NCBI RefSeq assembly: GCF_002775205.1 | Contig: NC_036451.1 | Location: forward strand, 21,004,351 to 21,068,350 | Direction: 5' to 3' | Length of the DNA: 64,000 nucleotides | Source: Xiphophorus maculatus | Taxonomy: Eukaryota > Chordata > Actinopteri > Cyprinodontiformes > Poeciliidae | Shown here: piece by piece, positions 48,931 to 63,000 of the stretch | Position numbering within the stretch: the first letter of the stretch is position 1 | How the letters are laid out: each line of letters opens with the position of its first letter | Notes under the pieces: model-generated | Databases searched by the model: none | Told to the model about the DNA's origin: nothing | What the model saw: the letters and a program-made list of their open reading frames with translations, nothing else | Position numbers and translations under genes: made by a program

Positions 48931-50608
48931 TTTTCTGAGGAGGAGAAAGAAATCCAGTTTACAAGGCTCGCTCCTGATAAACATTCCACTTTTGAAGCAA
49001 GTTTAGAAAAAGAAATAAAAAGAAAAAACACCTAGTTTATGTTTAGATTATTTTCTGCATGTTCCAAAAATGCTGAAAACTCAATGTTCAAGTTAGCGTC
49101 TTGTATCATTCCTGCTCTACGAGACATTTATGCACAATACAGATTCTTCAAAGTTCAACTAGCGATCGCTTTTAATTTGACTTTATTTGTAAAAACGCAA
49201 AATAAAAAAACCCAAATGTCAATTCTTTGCTTGGTCACCAAACCAGACTTGGTCGATCTAAGATTATCTGTGACAAATCAAGGTTCAAATTCAATTCAAA
49301 TTTAATTCAAAAATACTTTATTAATCCCAAAGGGAAAGTAAATGTTGCTGTGACTCATGTAAATTGAAAATTCTTCAGAGTTAATGTAGCTGATAACTGA
49401 TGTACTAAACTAAACATCTGAATAATCCACAAATTTTATTCAGATTTTTTTACCCCGAAATTCATGAAATTCTGGAAACCGAAACATATTTTTATTCAAA
49501 GCTTTTTTTTTGTCAGTAGTTACCCAAACTATTGGGTAAATATAACTATTATAATAGTTTGGGTATTCACGTCACTTCTTATATAGTTTTAATCAAATCA
49601 TATTTCAAATGAAGCTGTGGCGTGTTAAATCATTAAAGAGACATCACAATCATGTATACATAAATGTGAAAAGTCCACTTTTCAAATTAAATTTATGTAC
49701 TTTCCACGATGCATTTTAAACCTTAGATTAGAGACTGATAAACTACTTCAAAACAAGTTAGACAATAAATAAAGCACAGATCATTTCTGAATAAGAAATC
49801 TACTTTTTTTTTAAATATTAATTTTAAGCTAAACTTTGAAGTGAAACTGATAAATCGCAAAGTTTGCCTCCTCAACTCAAGACCAGCTCAGCAGCACAGT
49901 TAAAGACAACATGGTGATGAGGAGAACTCTGGTTTCTACAGATAAAATGTTGACAAAAGGCGACCCCTGATACAGAACCTCAATAATCTGGCAGTCCTGA
50001 CAGTCCTGAGCTCAGATCAGGACTCTCCTCTGTTCTGCTTTAGGTGCTTTGACTGATTTACTCAAATTCATTCTTTAGCAAGACAACAACAAAAAACTGA
50101 TATATAAACCACTACGTTCAGTGGAAAGAACAAGATGTTTGCGATGGTTTATGATGAACCGCCAGCATTGAGTGAAGGCAAAAAAAAAAACAGAACTGAG
50201 TCAGATTTTCTAGCTTTGAATAAGATTTTTTTTTTTTTTATCTGCAGCATCAGTTTGTTTCTAAAATGTCTTCTTCTCTCGTGCACATCATCATGTGTAT
50301 TTTGATTCCTTTAGTTGCTTTTAGAGGGAAAACGTCTTTAACAAGAGATTTACTCTTTCACTTCAGTTCTTCCTCTCTCAGTCATGATTCAAAAACTGGG
50401 AGCATAAATCAGGAGCTTTATGCAGAAAATTGCAGTCTGTATCCCACACACACGCCACATTTTCACGGTAACTACAAATTTAGCAGTTAGCAACAGCACA
50501 AGAGTGACTGCAAGAAGATGAGGAGTAACACCACTAACATATCCAAAGGGGAGGGGGAGTTACTGATTGAAAGCTATGGATCAGAGAGTTAGCAGGAGGC
50601 TAACTTAC
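48931..50608 (-). other. First (5' untranslated) intron of pfas
   Basis: An acceptor (ctcctcctcag) lies six bases before the pfas start codon. A matching donor, CTGCAC|gtaagt, is found at 50,609/50,608. Between them is AT-rich DNA with one repeat fragment at 49,265-49,365 and no supported exon. Confidence 0.6.
49265..49365 (+). repeat. Teleost retroelement tail fragment
   Basis: The wording attcaaatttaattcaaaa, then atactttattaatcccaaag, is that of a frequent fish LINE-type 3' end. It lies within the pfas 5' intron. Confidence 0.5.
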
Positions 50609-50860
50609 GTGCAGCAGCTTCACTAGTTTAGGATGAAAAGCTGAGACAGTCACCGCAGATCTGGACAAGACTCGCCTTCCTGAACGAAAGCTTGGAAGTT
50701 GTCTGTTTACGGGTCGGCAACGCAGGATGGCAGGGGGCAGGGTGGACGGAGATCAGCACTCGCATGTGCGCCGCTCTGACCGCATCACGCATGCGCAGCT
50801 GGGGATCGTTGAGGGAGAACATCCTGGAATGTCAGACAGTTTGGGAAGACCTTGAATGCA
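50609..50860 (-). promoter_or_regulatory. Probable pfas non-coding first exon and promoter, with NRF1-type site
   Basis: The exon would end at the donor at 50,609. Within 190 bases upstream of that donor lies cgcatgcgca (50,788-50,797), the palindromic core bound by NRF1, with a second weaker gcatgtgcgc nearby. This is the most CpG-rich block between pfas and ipo13. NRF1 sites are common in TATA-less promoters of housekeeping metabolic genes, which suits a purine-synthesis gene. The transcription start is inferred only. Confidence 0.5.
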
Positions 50861-52089
50861 TCACCTCTCCGTATCTACTGTTTATAAAAACAGAAGAGCT
50901 TCACACCAACAAGCCCAGGTTCTGTCGAATTAAACTTACATTTTTCCATATTGCTCAAAAAACTTATAACGTCACTTCTCTCACAGTTTTAAACCTTCAT
51001 AACAAATCAATACATTTTCCTGCTATTTTGTTCATTTGTTTAACTCTAACCCTCCAATAAAACAAGCTTCAACACGCCTCGGGTGACGTCACATAAGGCA
51101 ACTGCTCATTGTGCTTAGACTACAGCTATTTGTGCTTGCCATATTTTTTCACTCTCTATTTGCGTCATGTCTTTTTTTTTTCTTCTGCTTTTGGCACAAG
51201 TAGCCATTGTTAAAAACAGGAGGCAGGCAGGAATCAAACCCAGGCCAACCGCGTCGAGGTCTAGTCATTGCGCATGCTCTACCAACTGAGCCACCCAGAA
51301 CCACTTATATCATGTTCTTATTCAAATTCCTCATTCTAATGTGTGTAATTGCACTCTGCAGGGCTGCTCTTAAGGTTGTAGAAGAAAGCGTTGCGTGGAC
51401 TTTATGAAGTCTGGCAACATCACAACTCATGGGAACAGTTTGTGAAAAGGAACAAGACAGACTGGAATGGACAAATTTAATTACCAAAGATTTTTCTTCC
51501 CAAGCCAAGCTGTTATAAATACCATTTGGCCAGGTTGATGTGTTGCATTAAAATACTTTTCAATTTCCAACGATGCTTCCTGCAGAACTGCTGCATCATC
51601 TGCTACTTCTGCTGAAAATTGTCCTCTACAAGACTTGACAGGTTTGCAGGGAGGGCTGAATGTCGGCTGCTAATAATTCCTTATGACAGGGTTCATTGCT
51701 TCCCTGCATTATAAGTTTTATGGTTTTGTCAAAGAATTTCACTTGATCTATCAGAGCTACAAATAAAACAATAACTGTACATAAAAAAATGTGTTTTAAA
51801 CATCAGTGGACATTTGTTAGAAACAAAACCCACTCTCAAAGTGTCTCATTGAGAAGTCACGTAAGTATTTATGGATGTTTAGGCTAATCAGAAATTGGTT
51901 GTACTCAGGATGAATATTTTTTGAGTGAATGAAGTTGGTGTAATCCTACAAACCTAAGTGATTCAATATTTGTCCGCAGGCAAAATAATGTTCTTAAATC
52001 TGAGCCAGCATCTAGAGAAACAAGAACATCTTTGACAGAAGTGCTGATAGGAGAAAAATAAAAACACCCACAACCGTTAGACATCAATA
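50861..52089. other. Intergenic region between pfas and ipo13
   Basis: It contains a tRNA-derived SINE-like fragment at 51,195-51,300. The remaining DNA is AT-rich and shows no splice-supported exon or regulatory motif that I can recognise. Confidence 0.5.
51195..51300 (-). repeat. tRNA-derived SINE fragment
   Basis: On the minus strand it carries a pol III A box (tggctcagttggtagagc), which folds as a D arm, and a B box (gggtttgattcc). The middle is too long and unpaired for a normal anticodon arm, so it is read as a tRNA-derived retroposon rather than a tRNA gene. Confidence 0.65.
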
Positions 52090-54033
52090 GCTGCAGTCTC
52101 AGATATATTTAATAAATTAAAGCCAAGGTACAAAAAGACCACTGTACATTTAATTCCTTCCACCCCTCATCCGCCTACAACTCTAGACTGTGATAAACAC
52201 CGCTCCTTCTCTCACTTTAGACTAAGAGCATAAAACAAACCAGGGATCAGTGTTGAACAGCAAGACGTTCACTGTACTAATTGGACTAAAGCGAAGCGGC
52301 TTGGATCAAAAGTGATTCCTGTCTTGGGTCTCTGTCTTCGTCCACTGTTGCCCCCTCCCAAAATCCCCTTTCCACCCCGAAACACATACATGCTACATGT
52401 CTGCAGGCACCTCGGATAAGACAGAAGGATTATACTGAGATAAAAGTTTTATCAGAGATCACAAGGTACGTTTAGATGCCGAGTGCTGCTGATTCACAAA
52501 GACAGTTTTAATTTACAGCCGTAGCGTCACAGGCGTAAAGGATGAGCACAGAATGTCGGCGTGAGGAAACTCTCTCTATCGGGCGATCTTACGTCGTGGT
52601 GCTCTGACCCTTCCCGATCCTCTCCAAGGCAGTGACCCAGAGGATTCTGGGTAGCTTGATCGCAAGCGTTTGTTAATAGAAGTGGTTGGTGAGAATGACG
52701 TGGATGGACGAGTCTGGTTTGACAAAGAGGCGATGAGAGTTCAAAGAGTGTTAGATGCTCCAGGTCAGTCTTTCTGAACAGGGTTGCCTGAGTGAGCGTG
52801 GCTTGAAGGACAAAACAGGCTCTTTGAATACCAGCCGAAAAGAAAACGATGCATTTGTACCATAGGTCCAATATAAGTGCACAGAACAAGTGAGTAAGGG
52901 CGGGAAATAAAGGATACATATGTGCAAACCTCTCGTACATACAGATACGATCACACCCGTACACTCAAATACGCAAGTGTTCAGCAGTAACTGTTAATAT
53001 GCACAACTCGGATTAATATTTTTGCACAATTACAGTGACTAAGGAGCCCACTGTCAGAAATGCCTAGTTTCCTTCTTAGCAGCTTCCATCATGGCGCTGG
53101 TTACAGGGATCCGGTTTCCCTCCTGCCATTGTTCTCAGCAGTCCTGCTTTACCTCGTGGTAAAGAGCGAGACTGCAGTAGGACTGGGTAGGATGACCGTA
53201 CATGAGGTACAGCCCCTAATAAAGAGGGCTTGATGAATTATTTGACTGTATAAAGTCCAAACATTGTGGTTTTCAGTCTACCCTCCCTACTGACACCCCA
53301 GAAAAGGCCTTTTAAGAAAAGAAATAGAAAAAAAAAATCACAAAACAATTAATATAATTTGACAAACGCAGAGATCACAGGGCGGGGCATGAGCGGGAGC
53401 AAATATTGGGATAACTTCCTGCAGAACCCCCTCCCCTCCACCTCTAAACCTCTAAACAATGCTCCTTTGTATCCCATTAGCAGCAGCAGCAGGACTGAAA
53501 CCACCTATTTGTATTTACATATACATTTATATAATTACCTTGGTTTACTTTGAAAAATAATGTCAAGTAGCTACGTACGATACCACTACCATTTCATATA
53601 GATGCTAATTACCAGGAAACAAACCTAGGGAACCACAGGAAGAGCTAGAAAGGCAGAACAAGCCAGAGATAGGAGGCGGCGTTAGGCAGCATGCTGGGTG
53701 TGCTGCTCAAAAACCTTCCAATGAAATGACCTTTAAAAAGGAGAGAAGAGAGGAGGAAGAGGCAATCAATCTTTTAACAGTGAAAGAATCAATGCAGCAA
53801 GGAGGAGGCTCTCTCTGAGGCCTGCTGGGAGTTGGAGTTTTGTCCTCTGATCCGATGGCAGCTCTGTGCTCCGTGTCTGTGCTCCGTGTCTTTGTCCTGC
53901 GGCTGGATGGATTATCGTTACAATCGTTTCTCGATGTCTTTATGGGGTTGGAGAGAACTTTGTTGCTGTGGCATCTGGGTATTTGCACTGAGGACGAAGG
54001 TTACGATTAGCTGGGAGCACGTGGGGCAGTGCT
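52090..54033 (-). other. Probable long 3'UTR of ipo13
   Basis: This stretch lies downstream of the importin-13 stop codon. A minus-strand ATTAAA signal at 52,113-52,108 could end a 3'UTR of about 1.9 kb; an earlier end is equally possible. It holds no other supported exon. The open frame at 52,527-52,964 has no family motif. Confidence 0.35.
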
Positions 54034-57000
54034 TCAGTATTCAGCAGCGTACTCTGTGCCGTGCAGACCTCTGCACAGCAGTGTAAACTCTTTCACTATG
54101 TCCTTCACTCTTCTCTTGTTTACTCGCTCTCTGCGTTGCAAAAGAGGGAGAGAGAGAGAGAGAAAAGAACAAATCACTGAGCGTAGGTAATTTACAATGT
54201 TGCCCAACCCTCAGACTTCATCTCGTAATCGTGTAAATAACCTTCCAGGTTTGATACCTGAGGATCTGCTGGGAGAAGTTGTCCTTTTGCTCGGTGGTGA
54301 TGCGTGACGACGGGAAGCCAGGAGGCTGCAGTGCTTCTTTCAGCCACACGGCGAGCAGCGAGAAGCAGTGCTTGTTCAGGCTGAACAGCACTTCAGCAAA
54401 CTGGTCCATCAGACTCCGGGATGCTCCGCCCCCGATGCCCTGCAGAGAAACAAGGAAATACTTTACTAGTCTGGACGTACCAACAGCATTGAAACCTACA
54501 GAACTTCTCTACAGGTCGTCATGTAGAACAGTGCACAACCTGCAGCGTATTTTGTGTGAAAGACAAAGACAAATTGATACATAATTTGGAACCTAGTATT
54601 TTATACTGTGCAAACAAAAATCTTGTGGGAGAAAATCCTCACCACAGTATAATGCTGCCACTCCTTTCTTTTACAGTGTGGAATGTGTGTTTTGTCTTAT
54701 TTTGTAAATCCTCTCCATTTTCAGATAATCAAGTGAGCAAAGCTGTGTGAGATGTTCAGATTTTGGGATGTTGTTTTAATAACACAGCTTTAAGCTTTAC
54801 ATGTGTTCTCTAAAAGATCAGCTGGATTCATAGAGATTAAATTACTCAAAGATGGACTGCTACTAACAATGTGACCTCTGGTGACATTCAGTTGCACTTT
54901 GCTTAACCATTTACTTAACGGCATCAAGTTAAAGGGGGTTAAAGATTAGATTAGTAATTGATTAAACTATCAATTATTCAGATACAAAATTGGCACATTC
55001 TGCAGATTTTTTATTTAAGCACTTAAGCCTTTTTTATACAAAATTTGCTGTGGGTAGAACATATGTAAAGATATTTTTTTTTGGTACAGTTTTTAGCTTA
55101 ATTACCTCTCTAAGAATGTTGTTTCAATACATGGCCTTTTTTAAAGTCATTATACTCCAGTTAACGCTTATTCGCCGACTATATTAGCTTTTGTCATTTC
55201 AATAATCAACTCATCATGATTAATCGTTTCAGCCCTAGTCAAATATGCACCATACTTTCTGAATATTTATTTTATAACCGTTTAAAAGAGAACACAAAAA
55301 TATGTATTATTTTCCATCATTGCTAAGAGACACCACAGCATGATGCTATATAATTAAAGTGAGAAGTAATGCAGCTTCTCACCTCCAGCACAGCTTGGAC
55401 CAACAGCTTGCCGTCCTCCTGCACCACCCTGGCTAACGGAGGCACATCTGAGCAGTGCGGCAGCAGTTCAGTCTAGCAGAACCAAACAGTTGTCAAATTT
55501 TAGGCATTTGCAATAGTTTTCTGTTCCTGCAGCATGTGTGTATCCGTGTGCTTACAAAGAACAGACATGTCGACTTGACCGTCGGGGCCTCTGGAAATTT
55601 GAGTGACAGGATTCCTGAAGTTGGGAGAGAGGAGACAGGAGCCGCTGAGGACCGATGTCAAACGCGAACAGTTTGTATTGACAGGAACACGGCTGGCTGG
55701 AAAGCCAAGCACATCTCTGCACAGGGGCAGGTGCTGCCTGTGAGAGACTCGCGCTCACTTACCACAGTGGAACACCGCTTTCACGTCAAGACTCTCTGAC
55801 AAGAACAAGTCGGGCTTCCGTTTGAGGGCCTACGAGATAAAAGCAGTTCACATTACGTTTCTGCGGGGCCGACCCGTCCGCTACTGCTTCACCACATTCC
55901 ACTGCATAAGCTCCTTCAAAAGTACGGCTAACAAACAACACCCGCCAAGCCTGGTAGCCGGATCTGATGGCAACAGAGGACCAGATCTGCCTACCAGGCT
56001 ACAGTGCTCTCTCCATCTGTTAGCAAAGAAATTTATCCAAACTCATCCAGAGATCCTCCAATGCAGAACTGATGCAGATATAACAAACAAATTGCAAAAA
56101 ATCAAACTTTGAAATCATTTGAAACTTAAGTCAAAACTAAAGGCAATGGTGGGATTTGGCTTTGATTCTTCAAACTCAATTGCATCTTCCTTGTTTTTGG
56201 TTGACTGGACAGAATATGCAACAGAAGTGTGTAATAAGTAATTAACATGTGCAGATAAAGAGAAAGACAACTCATCTCATAATAATGAACTTATTCAGGA
56301 TGGAGGAGAGGAGAGAGGGAGAGAGGGAGAGGGAGAAAAGGTCAGATCTATCTAAAGATAGAAAACAAAGGAAGAATGAAGACAAAAGACAAAATATAAA
56401 AACGAGAGAGCCATCAGCCAATTTGTTGGAGCAGATTAATATTAGCTGAATATTAATTCATTCAGGCATTGATTGGCTCTGGGCTGGAATGACTTCAGAG
56501 GGGTACTGGGCTCAGGGACTAACCAGTCACCTGGTTAGTCACCAAAATACGACTAAGGTGTTGATGTTTTTAAAAACCTAACGCGCAACAATCCAGATTG
56601 GCTGTTTTAAATCGCATATTTTTCATGCTAAATATTTGTCTAATTTTATTCCAGGAATGTAACGAAAGGATTTCTAAACTTTCAGTTATTTAAAAATGCA
56701 GTCAACTTTTCAGTCGTACCACATCTTACTGTTGAAAGACCTTTTAATGTTCAGGCAAAAAACTTTATTCTTAAAGGACAGAATAATGTAGAGCTCCCCC
56801 TACCCCACCTGTTGCTTCACACTGATGGTCAGCTGGCTGATAGAGGCTAAATTAAGTCTCCTTTGCTTACATGAAAACACATTTAACAGTTTTGGAAAAG
56901 CTTCCAGTCAAGGAAAAAACACTGTCAGGACTAAAAGAATGCCATTAACATACTACTAATAATGTAACAGTAACATGAGATAGCAACATGAGATTTCCCA

Positions 57001-60000
57001 CAGCCTGGTGACCTTGATGAAAAATAACAGCATCATGAATATGATGGGAAAAGGTGTGATGGAAATCACATTCTTCCATTTAAATCAGGTCACGTCTTGT
57101 CAGCTTTAAGACGGCATCACCTTTATAAGAGCAGTCTCCTTTAGTTTTCACTCATCTTCGTGTTTTAGCAAGTAGAAACATTTCAAAGCTGATAGATTCA
57201 TAGTTGTTTTCTTCTTTTAGCCAGCTGACCAGCAGTCCGCAGCAACATGTGTGGGAGGGGCAGTGAACATCCTAGTCACTTCAGCACCTTATTAGAAGGA
57301 CTTTGAATCAAACGGTGACAGAAACTTTGAGTAGCTTTGAAGGTGGGTGTTTACATTTTTGCTTTTTCTATTAAATGAAAACCAAAAGACTGACAAGAAA
57401 TGTTATAATTTATATTATTATAAATGCAGAAGTCAAATTTGGTGCCTTATTTTAGCTGCCTTATGAACAGCTGTTGCTTTTCTGATTAACAGCAATTTGA
57501 TCCTGTTGTATATTTTTAATATCATGATAGAACCAATAAATTAGCAATTAACTGGGAAGGTAATTAATTTCAGTTATTAAATTCTTAAAGCTTACCTCAC
57601 ATTATATAAAATAATTACTCAATAAATCAGATATTTCCAGTGTTTATTTCTGTTAAGTTTGGTTATTGGGCTTACAGCTAATGAAAACCCAAAATTCAGT
57701 TTCTTGGAATATGTAAAAAAAAGAAAAAGAAAAAGAAAACAACAAAAAATGAGTTTAATTAAGAAATATTTCTATATAAGGTAATAATAATAAAATAATG
57801 GAGAAGTTGAGTAGACAGTTGTCAAGCAGACAGCTACTGACATTCTCCATAAGATGGATAAACTACAGCAGGTCGCTGCTGAAGAAGGTGTTTCTCTCTG
57901 TGATTAAATCTATGTATCTACACAGAATTTAATTTTTAAACTGAATTAATTATATTTCAGTTGATTGAAAAACACTTGTATTTTACGTCAAGCTTAAACC
58001 ATCACAGTCTAAAGCAACGTATACAGACTAAGAGAGCATCCTGCATCCATCAGTGGTTTCTGCAGGTAAGTGGTGAGGCAACTGCTCGAGCCTAAAAGGA
58101 TTCGTGGAGAGACAAATGTCCCTTTTGCAAACAGTTCCCTCGAGTGTTTCATTCCACTGCCTCGCCTGTGTGATGGGACACCTTAAGGCCCAGTAACAAA
58201 ACACAGCAAGAGCTACAGAGAGGAAGAGAGGAAGAAAGAAAACCAGCTAGAAGTCAGAGAGAGAAGGAAAGAAAGGGAGAGAAACCCAAAGTGAATGAAA
58301 TAAGAAACCAAAAAACACACCTGAGCTTGGAGTTGCATAAATGAATCAACAATATCAGGATGATCCCTGGGTCCTATAATATAATAAAGATGAAACTTAA
58401 GAAATCATAAGAGAGAATAAGAATAATATACAAACAGCAACTTAATAGATTCAACAGTCATGTGGAAATAAAAAGAGAACCAAAAAATATTTCATTGAAA
58501 TAATTTACATGTGAGTAAGGAACAGAGGGGGCGATAAGGGTGGGTGGGAGGGGGGACGGGGGGGGACATATGAAGCTTTGGCAGAGTCTTGGAAGAAGAG
58601 ACCAACCAAAAACAAATAACAGGCAGAAGACAAACACATGGGTCTGCTTGGAGGGAAACCAAAAGAGAAGAAGTAACGAGAGAAAAGGAAGAAATCTAAG
58701 AAGCAAAGGTGGGTTTGGAGTGGGAACCCAGAAGGCACCTCTGTTACTGCAACAGGATGAGGAAGAAGGGCTACCGAACCTGAACGCACCCTCCTTCCCA
58801 TAATGCACCAGCAGCAGCATTGTGATCAGATTAAAAGCAACACATTTCCTCCAAAGATCCCTTTGGCTTTTAAACTGAACGTACTGTCCTACTATTCAAT
58901 AATACATTCAAATCTGCTTATTACCTCCATCGTGCTGGACACAAACTACCAGACTTTGATGCGAGTCATTTAAAAAAAATTACAATTATAATTTACATTA
59001 AGAAAAAATCTTCTTGAGTCATCATTTAAGAGTCTACAGAAAAATTTCTTTTTTCTTTCAAAATAATAATTCAGATGAGTTAGAAGTGATGAGAAAAACA
59101 TGTGTCTATAGTGAGCCTGTTCCCAGGCCTACTGAAAAACCCTTCAGCCCTCATCCACATCACACAAACTTTAGAGATGATACGGCACCCTCTATAATTA
59201 TTGGTACCCTGGAAAAGACGTTGAAGAGGCCTAAAATATGGTATTTTAATGCAATGACATAATCCCACTCTGAAAACTTCCATAAAAACTGCTTTTTTGC
59301 TATTTGAGTAGAATTGTTCGATGAAAGGCAATAAAATTGGGACTTTTAATGACACTGCTGTTAGGATAATGTGCTTTCCATTAAATAACTAATTTGTTCT
59401 ATTTTGTCTAGTTTGTGTTGTGAAGAGCCCACAAAATACATTGCAGAATGATAAAGTTGATTTGCTTTTAATCAAGACAGACAAATCTCTATTGATCATT
59501 ATAAATCAGCAAACGGCACCAAAAAATAGACACTTTCTGTCTTGTCTTAATCAACAGTAATAGAAATCAGTGAAAACTTTGATACAGTTTTTTATTTGCT
59601 GTATCAAATAACAATATTTGATACAGGTGCCAGTGTGGAACCTCACTGGCACCAGCTCTGAGAAGTTGTAGTTTTCTAAATTTTTCAATGTGAAATTATG
59701 TAGCTGCAAAAAAAATGAATCTATTTTAGGTTTTTTCAACATCTTTTCCTGGCGTGTCAGTGATTTAGAAGATTTTTGCACAGGGCTTATTCAGAGAGCC
59801 TCTTGTCCAAAAACAGGGGTGGCAGCGGACATGTTCCCTGCTGGCCTGATGAATAAGCCACTGGTCCCCTGCTCTTTGACTGTACTCTGTTTAATTATTA
59901 TTGTGTACTGCAGGAACCTGCTCAGAGGGTACAACAAATAAAATCACTTAAAATGCAGGAGAGGCAGCCATTGCTTAACCAGTCAAAGCAAGAGTAGAGA

Positions 60001-63000
60001 AGAGGGGAGAAAAGGGACTACACAGAGAGCAGAGGCATCAGCCACACCTGATACAAATAGTCTAGAAAATTTTAGAAAAAAAAAAAAAGGATCAACTTCT
60101 TGATCCCTAAATGACATTCAGTAAAAATAAAAAAAACACAAAAACATTTGAAAGACCTGGCCTTAATCTGTAAATATAAAAATAAATAACAAACGGAAGA
60201 GCAAAATTAAGCAGAGATTAGACAAACATAAAACATGATAACATGTTGACTTCATGTGTTTACAGCAAATCATAAGTTGAAAAATGATTTAAACAGTAAG
60301 GGCAAAAAAAGGTCTGCATTGATGAAATCTTCCTTGTAGGCTTGAGTCGGGCTTTTGTTTGCGGTTAATTTTGTTCCTGTATTTAATGCTCACAGGTAGA
60401 GAAAAAGTAATGCTTGAAAGTTGCTGACAGTGATGTTTGCACTTTTTTCCTTAATGATGTTTAGCTTGGCTGCTATTTGTAGTTTTTGATTATGTCGTTC
60501 CAAATTGCAGAGAACCTATTAAAGCTGCAAAAGGCATGGACACATTGATGAAAAACATATGGCCACTGAATATCTTTCTGGTTCAAGATTTACACCCATG
60601 AGCCAACGGTGAACAGAAGGCTGGCTTTTGAGTAAGAAACAAAAAAAGTTAAAGTCTACTGACATTCATGTGAGTGAGGAAATTCATCGACTAAAACGTA
60701 CAAACTGTTTTCTTTTTAATTGAATCAAACACCACATTTTAAAAATGTGGTGTGCTGACAAGGTTTATGGTTGTAGTCTGTAATGTAGTGACAAGAGTCA
60801 GGTATTTCTGGCAGATGAATGTTGATTATTCACGGATTTGCTTTGGCTAAATTGAAATGGCCTCCTCGTTCCTCTGCTTTCAGATATTAGCAGCTTCAAG
60901 ACATCACCCATTTAAACAAATAATACTTATTATTACAGACAAAAAACATCCAGTATTTGGAAGGGGTTGCTCTGTCTTCTAAAAACACCAAAATGACAGA
61001 AAACACTGCAGTTCCTCAAATATTTACAAGCAAACATTAAAAAGTCCAACTTTTGTTAGCATATTTTGAAGATGGATAACTTTAATGAGAAATTTTGCTT
61101 ACGCCAAACACAAAACAAATTTATGTTTTATTAATAAATTTGTCCTGATCTGAACATCCATCCTTCACCTGAACAGAAATTGTTTAAGAGTCCTGAAACT
61201 CCCAACTCTGCTGGACCCCTACCTTGCTGGAAGACGGACAGTGTTACCGAGGTAACCAGCTCAAACAGAGCCTTGATTGGTGGGAAGTGGTCTGTCTCGC
61301 TGGCGAAGATATGCACCATCTGAAATGAGCAATTCAGCAAGTCAGACGGCAACTAAAACAAAAAATGTAAGGCTGCAGCTTTACTCACATTAAAACATCC
61401 AGATTACTTTCACACCCAGCTTTTATGTATCAATAAATTTACTGATAAAGGTGTCCAGTTAGAGTCCAAAGCAGGAATCTATGGACCTTTTTTTATTTTA
61501 GTCCAAGAACAAAAAAAAATCTTATGAAGCATGACAAAGGGAATGAGCAGCAAATTGTATTCTCTGCATAATGTCTTAAAAGCTACATAGGAGTGAAACG
61601 GACTGATTAATTGAAGAACACTGAGACTTTCAGCTTCTTCCGTTCACTGCTGCTATGTTTAACACAACTGTGACCAGTATGCTCTTCTGAACCAGAGTTG
61701 ATAAAAATCTTCCTGAATTTTAGTTCTCGACGTTATTATTTTGCTCCAAATGCCCATTCTCCACTGAGACGAATTAAAGATAAAATGTCCAATAACAGAG
61801 CAACTTTGAAAATGTGGGTTGGTCACCAGCCTGTTATCTCCTGACCTCTTTCTCCTCTCACTTTTTTTCTGAAGCTTCCTTGTATATGTTTTCTAACATA
61901 TTTCTCACTTTCAGACACCGAAATGAATACAACCATCATGAGCTTCAAACCTAAAAAACAACAGTAAAGGTAAAACTGCACAATTTGTGGAAGAAATGTA
62001 TAGATGTTACATTTCTTCCAAAGTAATCAACTTGTGTGAACTTGCATCCCCAAGCTTTAATAGACATACTAGGATTAAATCTGGCATTTCCAAAGCCTTA
62101 ATCTTTAAACATAACAATAGGTCTCATACCAACAAAAGTAGCTGCCAATGCTGTGTGACTAATGTGAGCAATTTCTTACTCACAAGAAGACAAATGTCAA
62201 ATGAAATAAGTTGTACTAAATGTTCCACTTTTTGACCTCTTTGATGAACACCAATCAGAAAATTTTTTATAACACTTAACACATAACAACAATTTCATTT
62301 AGTTATGAATCATACTCAAGATGTTTTAAAAACGAAATAATTTTTCACTAATGGGCAGCTTTTTGGCTTACACAATCCCTTTTCTAAATTCTCTTGATGC
62401 AACTGGAAGTTTGTGCTTTTTGTTTTTGAGTCGACTGACTACCTGTCGTGTCAGGTCAAGAGCTGATGCCTGGGGAATTGTACTGTACATCTGGCCAAGC
62501 ATCTCGCTTAGCTGAGACACCATGGGGGCAAAGTCATGCAGGAGGGTCTTCACAGATTTCTCGAAGATGGCACACACCGCCTGTGAAACATCGAAGACTG
62601 AGATGTGTGGGCCGCAGACACAGAGAGGTGACTGGACTTGGCTCGGCGTGTCTACGTACCTCCACGACCTGCGAGTCATTCAGCCACTTGCTCAGAACCT
62701 TTTGTATGAGGGCAAAAACCTGCTGCAAAACGACCACCACCTAAAAACACAGGAAACAATGTGGAGAGAACACAGTCACTGAAAAAGTAAAGAAAAACGG
62801 TAACTAACAGGAAAACAGCCTCTAACATTTGTACTAAACAGGTCAGCAGCAGAATTACAATGACTGAAGTTGATGTTTTAGGAAAAGAAAGTCATATTGT
62901 CCCAAGAATTATGTGGCGTTTAAATCTCCAATACTGTCATGTACCTTTGAGTGATGCATTCACTATGCTATCAGCCATCTTTACATTCAGTTTGTCAGTG

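Noticed and set aside
50692-51060. 122-residue + strand open frame
   Set aside because: It spans the pfas promoter and leader region and has no recognisable domain.
51195-51300. Functional tRNA gene
   Set aside because: The pol III A and B boxes are present, but the middle cannot form a normal anticodon arm of usual length. It was called a tRNA-derived SINE fragment instead.
52527-52964. 145-residue minus-strand open frame
   Set aside because: It lies in the probable ipo13 3'UTR. It has no family resemblance and no splice support.
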